A stretch of 64,000 nucleotides of DNA from Clostridia bacterium (GTDB taxonomy: Bacteria; Bacillota; Clostridia; Oscillospirales; Acutalibacteraceae), in NCBI GenBank assembly GCA_017549565.1, contig JAFYUI010000029.1, forward strand, positions 1 to 64,000. The letters run 5' to 3'. Positions 35,148 through 44,518 of this stretch are shown one piece after another. Positions within the stretch are counted from its first letter, which is position 1. Every line of letters begins with the position of its first letter. The translations under genes were made by a program, and so were the position numbers. The notes beneath the pieces were generated by a model. It was not told the origin of the DNA. It saw only the letters and a program-made list of their open reading frames with translations, and searched no databases.

Positions 35148-36842
35148 ATGAAGCAAAAATTTGCTACCCTTTACACCCCATTTGAAAAAGACTTGAATAT
35201 AGATATGCCTTGGGCTGAATACCCCCGCCCACAGTTTATGCGCGATAGTTTTATAAACCTTAACGGTAGGTGGAATTTAGAAATTAACCGCAAAAACAAA
35301 ATCGTTAAAAGCGGTGAAATTATTGTGCCCTTTCCGCTTGAAAGTCGGCTATCAAACTTTGAATTTTTAAAAAAGAAAAATGACATTTTAATTTACACAA
35401 AAAACTTTAACCTTAACAAAACCGACAAAACCGTGCTTTTACATTTTGGTGCGGTAGACCAAGAGTGTAAGGTTTTTGTAAACGATAATTTTATCGGTGA
35501 AAATATTGGCGGTTATCTTCCGTTTTCGTTTGATATAACCGCCCACCTTAAAGTTGGTGAAAACACTTTAAGAGTTGAGGTTTTAGACCGACTTGATAAA
35601 GATTTAGCATACGGCAAGCAATGTAAAAAGCGTGGCGGTATGTGGTACACCGAAACCAGCGGTATTTGGCAAACCGTTTGGCTTGAACAGGTGCCGAAAA
35701 ATTATATTAAAAGCATTAAAGTGGCACCACACCTTTCGGGCTTTGAAATTAAGGTTTTGGGCGGTGAAGAGCATAAAACCCTTGAAATAGATGGTGAAAG
35801 CTTTGATTTTACAGGCGATACCGCAAATATTGAAATTAAAAACCCAATAAATTGGTCACCCGAAAACCCCCACCTTTATTATTTCACCTTGAAGTCGGGC
35901 GAGGATGAAATCAAGTCCTACACAGCACTTCGCACGGTTGAAATAAAGGGTGATAAAATTTTGCTAAACGGTAAGCCATACTTTTTCCACGGGCTTTTGG
36001 ACCAAGGATATTTTAGCGACGGCATTTACACCCCCGCCACCCCAAAGGCGCTTGAAAACGATGTTTTAAAAATGAAGGAATGTGGCTTTAACACACTTCG
36101 CAAGCATATTAAAATCGAGCACGAGCTGTTTTATTATTACTGCGATAAGCACGGTATGGTGGTTTTTCAAGACCTTGTAAACAGCGGTAAATACAGCTTT
36201 TTAATTGACACCGCTTTACCGACAGTTGCATTTAAAAAAGGCATTACCCACCACGCAAATAAAAAACGGCGTGAGCATTTTATAAAAAATTCGCTTGATA
36301 CCATAAACCTTTTATATAACCACCCAAGCATTTGCTATTACACCCTTTTTAACGAGGGATGGGGACAATTTTCGGCTGAAGAAATGTTTGATTTAATGAA
36401 AAAAGCCGACTCCACACGGGTGTGGGATGCAACTTCGGGTTGGTTTCAAACAAATAAAAGTGATGTTTTAAGCGAGCACATTTATTTTAAACCATTAAAG
36501 CTTAAAAACGACGGCCGACCACTTGTTTTGTCTGAATTTGGTGGTTATTCTTCAAAAATCAAAGACCATTCGTTTAACCCTTATAATACCTATGGTTATA
36601 AATTTTTCAAAGATAACAACGAATTTAAAAAAGCAATTTTAAAACTTTATTATAACGAAGTTATACCGCAAATTAAACAAAACGGCCTTTGCGCCACAAT
36701 TTTAACACAGGTGAGCGATGTTGAAGACGAAACAAACGGTCTTTTAACATATGACCGCCAAATTTTAAAGGTGTCGCCAAATGAAATGTGCGAAATAGCA
36801 AAAACGGTTAAAACCGAATATGAAAATTATTGCAACAAATAA
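35148..36842 (+). CDS. Glycoside hydrolase family 2 protein
   Basis: The 564-aa enzyme has the GH2 layout: jelly-roll sugar-binding domain (about 1-180, with SGIWQTVWLE), an immunoglobulin-like domain (WSPENPHLYY), and a TIM barrel with acid/base Glu403 in TLFNEGWG and nucleophile Glu463 in LVLSEFGGYS. It has no signal peptide, so it acts in the cytoplasm on an imported glycoside; beta-galactosidase, glucuronidase or mannosidase cannot be separated here. It is co-transcribed with the adjacent carrier. Confidence 0.92.
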   Translation: MKQKFATLYTPFEKDLNIDMPWAEYPRPQFMRDSFINLNGRWNLEINRKNKIVKSGEIIVPFPLESRLSNFEFLKKKNDILIYTKNFNLNKTDKTVLLHFGAVDQECKVFVNDNFIGENIGGYLPFSFDITAHLKVGENTLRVEVLDRLDKDLAYGKQCKKRGGMWYTETSGIWQTVWLEQVPKNYIKSIKVAPHLSGFEIKVLGGEEHKTLEIDGESFDFTGDTANIEIKNPINWSPENPHLYYFTLKSGEDEIKSYTALRTVEIKGDKILLNGKPYFFHGLLDQGYFSDGIYTPATPKALENDVLKMKECGFNTLRKHIKIEHELFYYYCDKHGMVVFQDLVNSGKYSFLIDTALPTVAFKKGITHHANKKRREHFIKNSLDTINLLYNHPSICYYTLFNEGWGQFSAEEMFDLMKKADSTRVWDATSGWFQTNKSDVLSEHIYFKPLKLKNDGRPLVLSEFGGYSSKIKDHSFNPYNTYGYKFFKDNNEFKKAILKLYYNEVIPQIKQNGLCATILTQVSDVEDETNGLLTYDRQILKVSPNEMCEIAKTVKTEYENYCNK

Positions 36843-36843
36843 A

Positions 36844-36876
36844 AAAAGAAGGCATCCATTAAGGTGCCTTCTTTAA
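36844..36876. terminator. Bidirectional terminator between GH2 and the AGCS symporter
   Basis: AAAGAAGGCA (36844-36853) pairs with TGCCTTCTTT (36864-36873); T-rich sequence follows on both strands. Confidence 0.85.
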
Positions 36877-36885
36877 TTTTAAATC

Positions 36886-38427
36886 TTATTCGCCGTCTTT
36901 ATAATTAAGAATTGGAGCTTCGTCCTTGCCCTTAATCTTTCTGTCAATGTAATTCTTTGTAATTTTAACAACCAAAGGTAACATAAACAAAACACCGATA
37001 AGGTTGGGAACCATCATAAGACCGTTAAATGTGTCTGAAATATCCCAAGCAAGTGAAGATGTGAGCACAGCACCAAAAATTACGGTAATAACATGAATTA
37101 TACGGAAAATAAAGGTTGTTTTTGCGCCGAAAAGGTATTCCCACGCTTTTGAACCATAATGTGACCAACCAAGAACGGTTGTAAATGCAAAAAGGAACAT
37201 TGCAATAGCAATGAATTTTTGACCGATGTCACCCCAATGGAACACGCTGTTAAATGCGCCACCAACCAAGGTTGCATCGCTTAAACCTTCAGCAACCGCA
37301 CCGGTTGAAACATTGAACACACCACCGTTAAGACCGCCTGAAGTAAGAACCACAAGAGCAGTCATTGTGCAAACAACCATTGTGTCGGCAAACACTTCAA
37401 AAATGCCCCACATACCTTGCTTAACAGGTTCTTTAATGTTAGAGTTAGAATGCACCATAACAGAAGAACCCAGACCGGCTTCGTTTGAGAAAACACCACG
37501 CTTAAAGCCGTTTGTCATAGCAATAATAACGCCACCAATACCACCACCAACGAAAGCTTCGGGTGCGAAAGCGTTAACAAAGATTGCCTTAAATGCAGGG
37601 ATAATTGCTTGATAGTTGATGCCAATAATTACAAGTGAGCCGGCAACAAAAAGCACAACCATGAAAGGTACGATTTTTTCAGCAACGGCCGCAATTCTTT
37701 TAAGACCGCCCAAGGTGATAAGTGCGGTAAGTGCCATAATAACAACACCAATAAGGACGTTGTAAAGTGAAACTTCACCAAATACATTAATTGATGAAAG
37801 TGCATTTACATCAAAAGCGGCAGCAACATTGGCAACAATTTTGTTTACCTGCCCCATCGAGCCGATACCAAAAGAAGCAAGCATTGTAAAGATACAGAAA
37901 AGCACAGCCAAAACCTTGCCAACTTTTTTGAAACTTACACTTGCATTTTTATCTTTATATTCATAAGCACCCATACCGTCAGCGAGGTAATACATAGCGC
38001 CGCCCGACCATTCGTCATTAGCGTTTTTGCGTCTGAAGTACATACCCAAAACATTTTCAGCATAGTTTGTCATCATACCGAAGAATGCAGCAACCCACAT
38101 CCAGAAAACTGCACCCGCACCACCAATGCAAATTGCGGCAGCAACACCTGCTATATTACCTGTACCAACAGTTGCAGCAAGTGCTGTACAAAGAGCTTGG
38201 AAAGGAGAAATTGAACCCTTTTCCTTACTGTGACCGATAACATCCTTTTTGAAAAGACTGCCTATTGTGTTTTTCCACCAGTGACCTACGTGTGTTACTT
38301 GGAAAAACTTTGTGCACAAGGTAACAATTACGCCTGTGCCAATGAGTAATGCCAAACCGAAAATACCCCAAACGACGCCGTTAATTTCGCCGTTTACCGA
38401 TTCGATACCCTTTAAAAACTGTTCCAT
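36886..38427 (-). CDS. Sodium:alanine/glycine symporter (AGCS family)
   Basis: The 513-aa protein has about eleven membrane helices and the AGCS signatures ALAATVGTGNIAGVA and FSNEAGLGSSVMVH. It imports alanine or glycine with sodium. ATG at 38427 has GGGAG upstream. A glycine riboswitch and terminator lie between its promoter and start, so glycine is the likely main substrate. Confidence 0.93.
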   Translation of the reverse strand: MEQFLKGIESVNGEINGVVWGIFGLALLIGTGVIVTLCTKFFQVTHVGHWWKNTIGSLFKKDVIGHSKEKGSISPFQALCTALAATVGTGNIAGVAAAICIGGAGAVFWMWVAAFFGMMTNYAENVLGMYFRRKNANDEWSGGAMYYLADGMGAYEYKDKNASVSFKKVGKVLAVLFCIFTMLASFGIGSMGQVNKIVANVAAAFDVNALSSINVFGEVSLYNVLIGVVIMALTALITLGGLKRIAAVAEKIVPFMVVLFVAGSLVIIGINYQAIIPAFKAIFVNAFAPEAFVGGGIGGVIIAMTNGFKRGVFSNEAGLGSSVMVHSNSNIKEPVKQGMWGIFEVFADTMVVCTMTALVVLTSGGLNGGVFNVSTGAVAEGLSDATLVGGAFNSVFHWGDIGQKFIAIAMFLFAFTTVLGWSHYGSKAWEYLFGAKTTFIFRIIHVITVIFGAVLTSSLAWDISDTFNGLMMVPNLIGVLFMLPLVVKITKNYIDRKIKGKDEAPILNYKDGE

Positions 38428-38442
38428 TTTTAAAACTCCCTT

Positions 38443-38480
38443 AAAAAAATAATAAAACCGAACTGAAAAAACAGTTCGGC
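38443..38480 (-). terminator. Riboswitch-linked terminator upstream of the AGCS gene
   Basis: On the minus strand CCGAACTG and CAGTTCGG pair around six T bases and are followed by a long T-rich run. It lies between the glycine aptamer and the gene, as expected for the expression platform. Confidence 0.85.
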
Positions 38481-38503
38481 AAAAGTACAAAAATAAAAAC
38501 ACA

Positions 38504-38602
38504 ACCTTTGTCCTTTTGCCTGAGAGATTAACGGCCATAGACCGCCTTGCCCCTTCGGCATCTGATTTAACAGAATTCTCCAAAGTGCTATCAGTTCACA
38601 GT
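38504..38602 (-). ncRNA. Glycine riboswitch (single aptamer)
   Basis: On the minus strand the sequence shows GGAGA, GCCGAAGGGGCAAGGC, CTCTCAGGCAAAAGGACAAAG, the conserved core of the glycine aptamer. CTTTG (complement of 38581-38585) closes with CAAAG (complement of 38506-38510) as the P1 helix. I find only one aptamer rather than the tandem type; the about 40 bases upstream may form a partner stem. It controls the symporter gene. Confidence 0.93.
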
Positions 38603-38648
38603 CGTTTACACTTCTGCAAACCTCACGTAGCTTATTCAATTTGCTAAC

Positions 38649-38676
38649 ATTATAACACACATTTTGTAAATTTCAA
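38649..38676 (-). promoter_or_regulatory. Promoter of the glycine riboswitch-AGCS unit
   Basis: On the minus strand TTGAAA (38671-38676) and TATAAT (38649-38654) are 16 bases apart. Confidence 0.8.
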
Positions 38677-38696
38677 GTGTTTTTTAAAATTTTTTG

Positions 38697-38725
38697 TTGA
38701 CATATAAAAAAATTGGTAGTATTCT
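38697..38725 (+). promoter_or_regulatory. Promoter of gdhA
   Basis: TTGACA (38697-38702) and TATTCT (38720-38725) are 17 bases apart. Confidence 0.7.
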
Positions 38726-38767
38726 TAAAAAATGTAAATATATATATTATATAAAGGAGATACATAT

Positions 38768-40120
38768 ATGCTTAAATCAGAATATCTTAAAAAAGTGTAT
38801 GCCGATGTTGAAGCACGCAACCCCGGCGAAAAAGAGTTTCACCAAACAGTTTATGAAGTTTTATCTTCTATTGAACCTGTTGTAGAATCTAACCCCGAAT
38901 ATGAAAAATGGGGCATTATTGAAAGAATGGTTGAACCTGAAAGACAAATTATGTTCCGCGTTTCTTGGGTTGACGATAACGGCAAGGTGCATGTAAACCG
39001 TGGCTTCCGCGTTCAGTTTAACTCTGCTATTGGTCCTTACAAGGGCGGTCTTCGTTTCCACCCAACAGTAAATGCCAGCATTATCAAGTTCCTCGGTTTT
39101 GAACAAACCTTTAAAAACTCTCTTACCAGTCTTCCTATGGGCGGCGGTAAGGGCGGCAGCGACTTTGACCCCCGCGGCAGAAGTGACGGCGAAATTATGC
39201 GTTTCTGCCAAAGCTTTATGACCGAGCTTTCAAAGCACATTGGTGCTGATACCGACGTTCCCGCAGGCGACCTTGGTGTAGGTGCTCGCGAAATTGGTTA
39301 TCTTTACGGTCAATATAAAAGACTTCGCAATGAATTTACAGGTGTTTTAACAGGTAAGGGTCTTGCTTACGGCGGTTCACTTATCCGCCCCGAAGCTACC
39401 GGCTTTGGCGCTGTTTATTATGTTGATGAAATGCTTAAATCCTTTGGCGATACTATTAAAGGCAAAACCTTTGCTGTTTCCGGCTTTGGTAATGTTGCTT
39501 GGGGTACTGTTAAAAAGATTACCGAGCTTGGCGGTAAGGTTGTTACCATTTCCGGTCCTGATGGTTATGTTTACGACGAAGATGGCATCAACACCGATGA
39601 AAAGATTGAATTTATGCTTTCAATGCGTTCTTCCGGTCACGACAAGGTTAAGGATTATGCTGACAAATTCGGCGTGCCTTACTTCGAAGGTCAAAAGCCA
39701 TGGGGCACAAAAGTTGACATTATTATGCCTTGCGCTACCCAAAACGAAGTTGATGTTAAAGAAGCACAACAAATTATCGATAACGGCGTTAAGTATTATG
39801 TAGAGGTTTCAAATATGCCTTCTACCAACGAAGCTATCGCACTTTTAAAGGCAAACGGCGTTATTGTTGCTCCTTCAAAGGCAGTTAATGCCGGCGGCGT
39901 TGCAGTTTCAGGCCTTGAAATGAGCCAAAACTCAATGCGTTACAGCTGGACCGCTGAAGAAGTTGACGCTAAATTAAAGCAAATTATGAAGAACATCTAC
40001 AGCGCTTCTTTGGATGCTGCTGAAAGATACGGTATGAAGGGCGACCTCGTTGCAGGCGCAAACATTGCCGGCTTCGAAAAGGTTGCAAACGCTATGCTCG
40101 CACAAGGCGTTGCGTACTAA
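38768..40120 (+). CDS. gdhA: NADP-specific glutamate dehydrogenase
   Basis: The 450-aa protein is the hexameric type: GPYKGGLRFHP, then PMGGGKGGSDFDPRG with the catalytic lysine (about residues 122-136), and the Rossmann motif VSGFGNVAWG. It aminates 2-oxoglutarate to glutamate. ATG at 38768 has AAGGAG upstream. Its codons are richer in C-ending forms than the neighbours, as in highly expressed genes. It is monocistronic and divergent from the glycine-controlled symporter gene. Confidence 0.97.
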   Translation: MLKSEYLKKVYADVEARNPGEKEFHQTVYEVLSSIEPVVESNPEYEKWGIIERMVEPERQIMFRVSWVDDNGKVHVNRGFRVQFNSAIGPYKGGLRFHPTVNASIIKFLGFEQTFKNSLTSLPMGGGKGGSDFDPRGRSDGEIMRFCQSFMTELSKHIGADTDVPAGDLGVGAREIGYLYGQYKRLRNEFTGVLTGKGLAYGGSLIRPEATGFGAVYYVDEMLKSFGDTIKGKTFAVSGFGNVAWGTVKKITELGGKVVTISGPDGYVYDEDGINTDEKIEFMLSMRSSGHDKVKDYADKFGVPYFEGQKPWGTKVDIIMPCATQNEVDVKEAQQIIDNGVKYYVEVSNMPSTNEAIALLKANGVIVAPSKAVNAGGVAVSGLEMSQNSMRYSWTAEEVDAKLKQIMKNIYSASLDAAERYGMKGDLVAGANIAGFEKVANAMLAQGVAY

Positions 40121-40152
40121 TTCGTAATTCATAATGCGTAATGCGTAATTAA

Positions 40153-40183
40153 CGCACCCAACGATATGTTGGGTGCGTTTTTT
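40153..40183 (+). terminator. Terminator of gdhA
   Basis: CGCACCCAAC and GTTGGGTGCG pair perfectly around GATAT, followed by TTTTTT. Confidence 0.93.
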
Positions 40184-40238
40184 ATATCGTGCCGAAGGCA
40201 CACCTTACCTCTTCACTATTCACTTTTCACTCTTCACT
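40183..40238. repeat. Copy 2 of the hairpin plus TTCACT repeat
   Basis: TATATCGT, then hairpin GTGCC-GAA-GGCAC, then ACACCTTACCT and several TTCACT units. Flanks match copy 1 at 16794-16850 but the stem bases differ while still pairing. A nearby GCGTAAT-rich stretch (40121-40152) lies before the gdhA terminator. Confidence 0.65.
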
Positions 40239-40240
40239 AA

Positions 40241-40268
40241 AAAAAAGCACCCCGCAGGGTGCTTTTTT
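40241..40268 (-). terminator. Terminator of the sulfatase gene
   Basis: AAAAAAGCACCC and GGGTGCTTTTTT form a 12-bp perfect stem around CGCA, with a T-run on the minus strand. Confidence 0.9.
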
Positions 40269-40271
40269 GTT

Positions 40272-42329
40272 TTACTGATTATTTATACTTTCCATTGCGA
40301 AACGATAAAAGTCTTCGTTCATAATGTCAAGTGATACTGTATAGCGTGATTTTGTCACCGCAATGCAATAATCTAAATGCTCCTTACGGTTGGCTTCGGG
40401 CATATTGGTTGCAGTTTCAAGCCATTCTGCCTTGCCTGTTTGGGCATTATATTTCACAAATTTTGTTACAAAGCTTTTATTGTAAAGCATTGCTATGGGT
40501 GTGTTGTCCGAGAATATATCAGTACCGGGTAAAAGGCGTGAGTCATATTCCATACCGAAAAGATTTAAAACAGTTGGCAAAATGTCAACATTACAGCAAG
40601 GGTCGTCAACCTTGACAGTTTCCATACCCGGACAGTACATAATGCAGGTGGATTTAAACTTTTCAAAGTTTTGTTCAACCGATTTACCCGCAATTGAATT
40701 AAGGTGATTATCCGCCAAATAGTAAGGATAATGGTCGCCAATGATAACTATCATTGTTTTGTCAAGCTTGCCCGCCGCCTCTAATTTTTCGAGCAAATAG
40801 GTCATTGCTTTTTCAAGCTCGTAATTAGCAGCAAGGTAATACTTAGCACCCATTGTCAATTCACGGTCGCCCAAAAGCTCGTTCACTGTTTGATAGTTTT
40901 TAACAGCAATGGGGTTTGCGGTGGAATATGGGCCGTGACCCGAGAAGGTCATATAATAAGCGTGGAACCTATCTTGGTTTATATAGTCGTCAATTGACTG
41001 CTCCATCATTTCAAGGTCGGACGATGGCCAAGTGCTTGTAAAGGTCATACCGTTTGCACCGCCCATAAAGCGAAGACTTGAATAACCAAGGTTTTTATGT
41101 GTGCGGTTGCGTTGGTAATAATATCCCCTGAAATTATGGAAAGCGTGGGTTTTAACCCCAATACCTTCAAACATATTGCTGAGTGAAAATGGCAATAACT
41201 TATTTTGTGACTGCACAAAACTGCCCGCAGATGAGTTAGCGTTTGCAATGCGCGAAACATCAGGCCAAAGGCCTGTCATAAAGGCATATTCACCGTTTGT
41301 GGTGGTGTTTTTAAATGAATTATAAAAATTGTTAAGCACAATGCCGCCCTGACTCATTTTATAAAGGGTGGGGGTTACAACAGGGTCAATGGCATAATTT
41401 GAAAATGCCTCGGCACAGATATAAATAAGGTTATAATCTTTAAGTGCGCCTGTGTATTCGTTTTTATTTGTGCCGTTAAGGGACGCAAAATAATCGCAAA
41501 GCTGTTGCTTACCGCTGTCATTAGTGGTGCCCTTTAATGCGGCAAAGTCAAGCCCCGCAATTATATTTGGTGTGGTATCAAGCGGGGGCTCTTCAGGTGC
41601 ATCGGGAATAACAATAGTCGGTTTTTCCTCGGCGCCACCGCCAAAGAACTTATGCCCAAGCTCAACAAGTGAATTTGTTAAAACACCCAAACGGTCTGAT
41701 GCGGTGTCGGTATCGATATAGCTTGAGGTATAGGCATAATAGGGTGAATAGTCGCCCTTGCCAAAAGGCAAAAGAAGTGCCACTGCCAAAAGCCACAAAA
41801 CAACTGTTTTTACAAAAGATACAATGTGCATTTTCCAGTTAAAGCCGTCAAAAAGCTTTTTTGGTGCGCAGTAACAATAAACTGCAACCGCTGCAACAGG
41901 TAAAAGGCAAAGCAATATCCAACCGATAGAATCCTTTATAGTGTCCCAAAGTGCCCAGCCGAAATCCTCCATAGCATCGGCGCCAAGTCCCATCATTGAA
42001 ACCGAGAAAAGCGAGCCGAAAATGCGGTAATATACAAGCTGACTTACATAAAAGGCAAAGGGAAGCACCATTACGACAGGGGTTAAAATGCGGTTTAGTT
42101 TTTGCTTAAACCAACCTGTAAGTGTGGCTAAAAACATTGCCACAGACGGTAAGAAAAGCAAAAAGTAAAAGGTCATATCCTTAAAGCCGATTTGTGTGCG
42201 AAGCAAAAGCTCCCAATATAAAAGCGCAACAAAATAAATTGCAGCATAACGAAATGTTGCAACAAGCTGTTCTTTTATTTCCTTAGTCGGTTTAAGGCGA
42301 ACTAAATAACTAATTAGTAATCCTCTCAT
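40272..42329 (-). CDS. LTA synthase-like sulfatase/phosphoglycerol transferase
   Basis: The 685-aa protein has about five N-terminal membrane helices and an extracellular sulfatase-fold domain (from about residue 290). The catalytic threonine segment reads FKNTTTNGEYA, and GDHYPYY supplies metal ligands. LtaS-family enzymes transfer glycerol phosphate to build lipoteichoic acid or related polymers. The product is probably a cell-envelope polymer enzyme; exact polymer unknown. ATG at 42329 follows TAGGAG. It is monocistronic. Confidence 0.88.
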   Translation of the reverse strand: MRGLLISYLVRLKPTKEIKEQLVATFRYAAIYFVALLYWELLLRTQIGFKDMTFYFLLFLPSVAMFLATLTGWFKQKLNRILTPVVMVLPFAFYVSQLVYYRIFGSLFSVSMMGLGADAMEDFGWALWDTIKDSIGWILLCLLPVAAVAVYCYCAPKKLFDGFNWKMHIVSFVKTVVLWLLAVALLLPFGKGDYSPYYAYTSSYIDTDTASDRLGVLTNSLVELGHKFFGGGAEEKPTIVIPDAPEEPPLDTTPNIIAGLDFAALKGTTNDSGKQQLCDYFASLNGTNKNEYTGALKDYNLIYICAEAFSNYAIDPVVTPTLYKMSQGGIVLNNFYNSFKNTTTNGEYAFMTGLWPDVSRIANANSSAGSFVQSQNKLLPFSLSNMFEGIGVKTHAFHNFRGYYYQRNRTHKNLGYSSLRFMGGANGMTFTSTWPSSDLEMMEQSIDDYINQDRFHAYYMTFSGHGPYSTANPIAVKNYQTVNELLGDRELTMGAKYYLAANYELEKAMTYLLEKLEAAGKLDKTMIVIIGDHYPYYLADNHLNSIAGKSVEQNFEKFKSTCIMYCPGMETVKVDDPCCNVDILPTVLNLFGMEYDSRLLPGTDIFSDNTPIAMLYNKSFVTKFVKYNAQTGKAEWLETATNMPEANRKEHLDYCIAVTKSRYTVSLDIMNEDFYRFAMESINNQ

Positions 42330-42411
42330 AAAATACTCCTAAAAAATATTCCAAACAATTATAACACCTTTAAATCTAAAAATCAATCAATTTCGACAAT
42401 ATTCACACCAC

Positions 42412-42440
42412 TTGCCAATTTTATTTAAAAATGTTATAAT
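42412..42440 (+). promoter_or_regulatory. Promoter of the FkbM methyltransferase gene
   Basis: TTGCCA (42412-42417) and TATAAT (42435-42440) are 17 bases apart. Confidence 0.75.
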
Positions 42441-42464
42441 TTATTGGTTGAAAGGCGGTTTTTT

Positions 42465-43493
42465 ATGGAACAAGAGCTTTGGCAATATTTAAAACAAACC
42501 ACAAAACCCATTGTGCTTTACGGTATGGGCAACGGTGCCGATAAAATAATAAATGTGCTTGAAACCAAGGGTATTTCATTTCAAGGCGTTTTTGCAAGTG
42601 ACGGCTTTGTCAGAGATAAGCTTTTTCACGGGCATAAAATTTCAAGCTATGCCGAACTTAAACAAAAATTCGGCGATATGATTGTGCTTTTGTGTTTTGG
42701 CAGCAGCTTACCAGGTGTTATAGAAAACATCTTAAAAATTGCGGCCGAACAAGAGCTTTACGCCCCCGAAGTTCCCGTTATTGGTGGTGGACTTTTTGAT
42801 TATGACTTTTTACACAAAAATGCTGAAACGCTAAAATGGGTTTATGACCGCTTGGCTGATGAAACCTCCCGCAAGACCTTTGAAAATATAATTTATTATA
42901 AATTAAGCGGAAAAATAAATTATCTTCTTGACTGCGAGGTTTCACAAGACGAGCCGTATACCTCGTTTTTAAAGTTAAATAATGACAGCTTTTTAGACCT
43001 TGGTGCTTATAACGGTGACACGGCACTTGATTTTGCGAAAAGATGCAAAAATTATAACAGCATCACCGCGGTCGAGCCCGACAAAAAAACCTTTAAAAAG
43101 CTTTTATTAAACACCGAACACCTTGAAAATTTTAAACCCATAAATGCCTGCATTTCGGATAAATGTGAAACGGTTAATTTTAAAATGCTGGGCGGTAGAA
43201 ATTCGGTTTTGGGTGACGGCAAAGACCAAATTAACGCCATAACGGTTGATTCTTTAAACTTTGCACCAACATATATTAAAATGGATGTTGAGGGCGAAGA
43301 GGTTGCTGCAATAAATGGTGCAAAGCAAACCATTTTAAGCCATAAACCCAAAATGCTGATTTCGGCCTACCACCGCACCGATGATTTAATAACTATTCCA
43401 AAAGCAGTTTTGGATATAAGGGACGATTATAAAATCTATATCCGCCATTTTTCATATCTTCCTGCGTGGGATACGAATTTTTATTTTGTGTAA
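42465..43493 (+). CDS. FkbM family methyltransferase
   Basis: The 342-aa protein has an N-terminal Rossmann-like domain (YGMGNGADKIINVLE), common in this group, and a C-terminal SAM-dependent methyltransferase domain with FLDLGAYNGDTALDFA (from about residue 175) and YIKMDVEGEE. FkbM proteins methylate sugars or natural products; the target is unknown. ATG at 42465 has AAAGGCGG upstream. The gene stands alone. A palindromic repeat begins right after its stop. Confidence 0.87.
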   Translation: MEQELWQYLKQTTKPIVLYGMGNGADKIINVLETKGISFQGVFASDGFVRDKLFHGHKISSYAELKQKFGDMIVLLCFGSSLPGVIENILKIAAEQELYAPEVPVIGGGLFDYDFLHKNAETLKWVYDRLADETSRKTFENIIYYKLSGKINYLLDCEVSQDEPYTSFLKLNNDSFLDLGAYNGDTALDFAKRCKNYNSITAVEPDKKTFKKLLLNTEHLENFKPINACISDKCETVNFKMLGGRNSVLGDGKDQINAITVDSLNFAPTYIKMDVEGEEVAAINGAKQTILSHKPKMLISAYHRTDDLITIPKAVLDIRDDYKIYIRHFSYLPAWDTNFYFV

Positions 43494-43613
43494 GCCTTCC
43501 CCTTGAGGGGAAGGGGGACCACGCAAGTGGTGGATGAGGTGTATAAGCAGATTTAAAATATTTTCCACCTCATCCGCCTCGAAAACTCGGCACCTTCCCC
43601 TCAAGGGGAAGGC
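43494..43613. mobile_element. Palindromic MITE-like intergenic element
   Basis: The element is about 120 bp long. Both ends carry the palindrome CCTTCCCC-TTGA-GGGGAAGG, followed inward by a variable hairpin (GACCAC/GTGGT on the left, GCCGAG/CTCGAGGC-like on the right) and GGATGAGGTG, all as inverted repeats. It has no reading frame, and directly abuts the FkbM stop. It resembles small repeated elements I have seen in gut Clostridia, but I cannot verify copy number here. Confidence 0.65.
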
Positions 43614-43643
43614 ATATACGGTTCATAATTTAATATACATAAC

Positions 43644-43681
43644 AAAAAGTTGGAGTTTTAATTTTAAAACTCCAACTTTTT
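43644..43681. terminator. Terminator of the rimP-ribF operon
   Basis: An 18-bp perfect stem with core GTTGGAG/CTCCAAC and a two-base loop, flanked by A and T runs. It overlaps the ribF stop and could act on both strands. Confidence 0.9.
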
Positions 43682-44516
43682 AATTTTCTAAATCCTTTGC
43701 AATTTGCTTTTTAAGTTCTTCCAAAGAATTAAATTTCTTTTCATCCCTTAAAAATTTAATCGGGGTGATTTTAACATTTTTGCCGTACAAATCGCCTGAA
43801 AAACTTTTAATATATGTTTCGCTTGTGACAAAATCGGTTTCAAAAGTAGGTCTAATACCGATGTTTGTTATACCCTCAAAGCTTTTGCCATCAAACTCTA
43901 CCCTTGTTTTATAAACACCAAAACGAAGTTTAACTAAATCTTTTGGGTATTTTTGGTTGATGGTTGGAAAACCGATAGTTCTACCACGCTTGTCACCCGA
44001 CAAAACTTCACCCTCAAATCCAAACGGCTTATATAGGCAGTTGTTTGCTTTTTCAACCTCTCCGTTTTTAAGCAAAGCCCTTATGTATGAAGAAGAAAGG
44101 GTTTCACCATTTTCTAAAAGATAAGAGGGCATAATTTTAAGCTCTATGCCGTTTTTGTTGCAAAAATCGACAAGTATATCGGTATCTCCCCCGCCATTTT
44201 TACCAAAATGGTAATTAAAACCGCAAGAAATATACGAAGCCCCTATTTCGTCCTTTAAAAAGTTTAAAAAATCAAGTGGGTAGGTGTTTTTAACCTGCTG
44301 GAAGTCAAGCGTAACAATTTCATCAAAGCCAAGCTCTTTTAAATATTTACACTTATCTTCAAAGGTGTAAATAAGCTCGGTATTACCACTAATAAGCATT
44401 TTAGGCGGTTTTTCAAAAGTTAGGGCAACTTTTTTAAAACCGCTTGGCAAATCACACACGCCGCGGTGCGCAAAATGAAGCCCGTCAAAAGTTCCCAAAG
44501 CAACTGCGGTTTTCAT
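43680..44516 (-). CDS. ribF: Bifunctional riboflavin kinase/FAD synthetase
   Basis: The 278-aa protein has an N-terminal nucleotidyltransferase domain (GTFDGLHFAHRG, then SSSYIRALL) and a C-terminal riboflavin kinase domain (GRTIGFPTIN and NIGIRPTFE). It makes FMN then FAD. ATG at 44516 follows GGAGGTG. It is the last gene of the operon, two bases after truB, the usual place. Confidence 0.95.
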   Translation of the reverse strand: MKTAVALGTFDGLHFAHRGVCDLPSGFKKVALTFEKPPKMLISGNTELIYTFEDKCKYLKELGFDEIVTLDFQQVKNTYPLDFLNFLKDEIGASYISCGFNYHFGKNGGGDTDILVDFCNKNGIELKIMPSYLLENGETLSSSYIRALLKNGEVEKANNCLYKPFGFEGEVLSGDKRGRTIGFPTINQKYPKDLVKLRFGVYKTRVEFDGKSFEGITNIGIRPTFETDFVTSETYIKSFSGDLYGKNVKITPIKFLRDEKKFNSLEELKKQIAKDLEN

Positions 44517-44518
44517 TT

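Noticed and set aside
38602..38650. Second glycine aptamer (tandem riboswitch)
   Set aside because: The stretch is too short and lacks the conserved core.
39363..39803. Second-frame reading within gdhA
   Set aside because: It is a shadow of biased codons in a highly expressed gene.
40205..40238. CRISPR-like array from TTCACT repeats
   Set aside because: Units are short, irregular and without spacers; it is part of a small repeat element.
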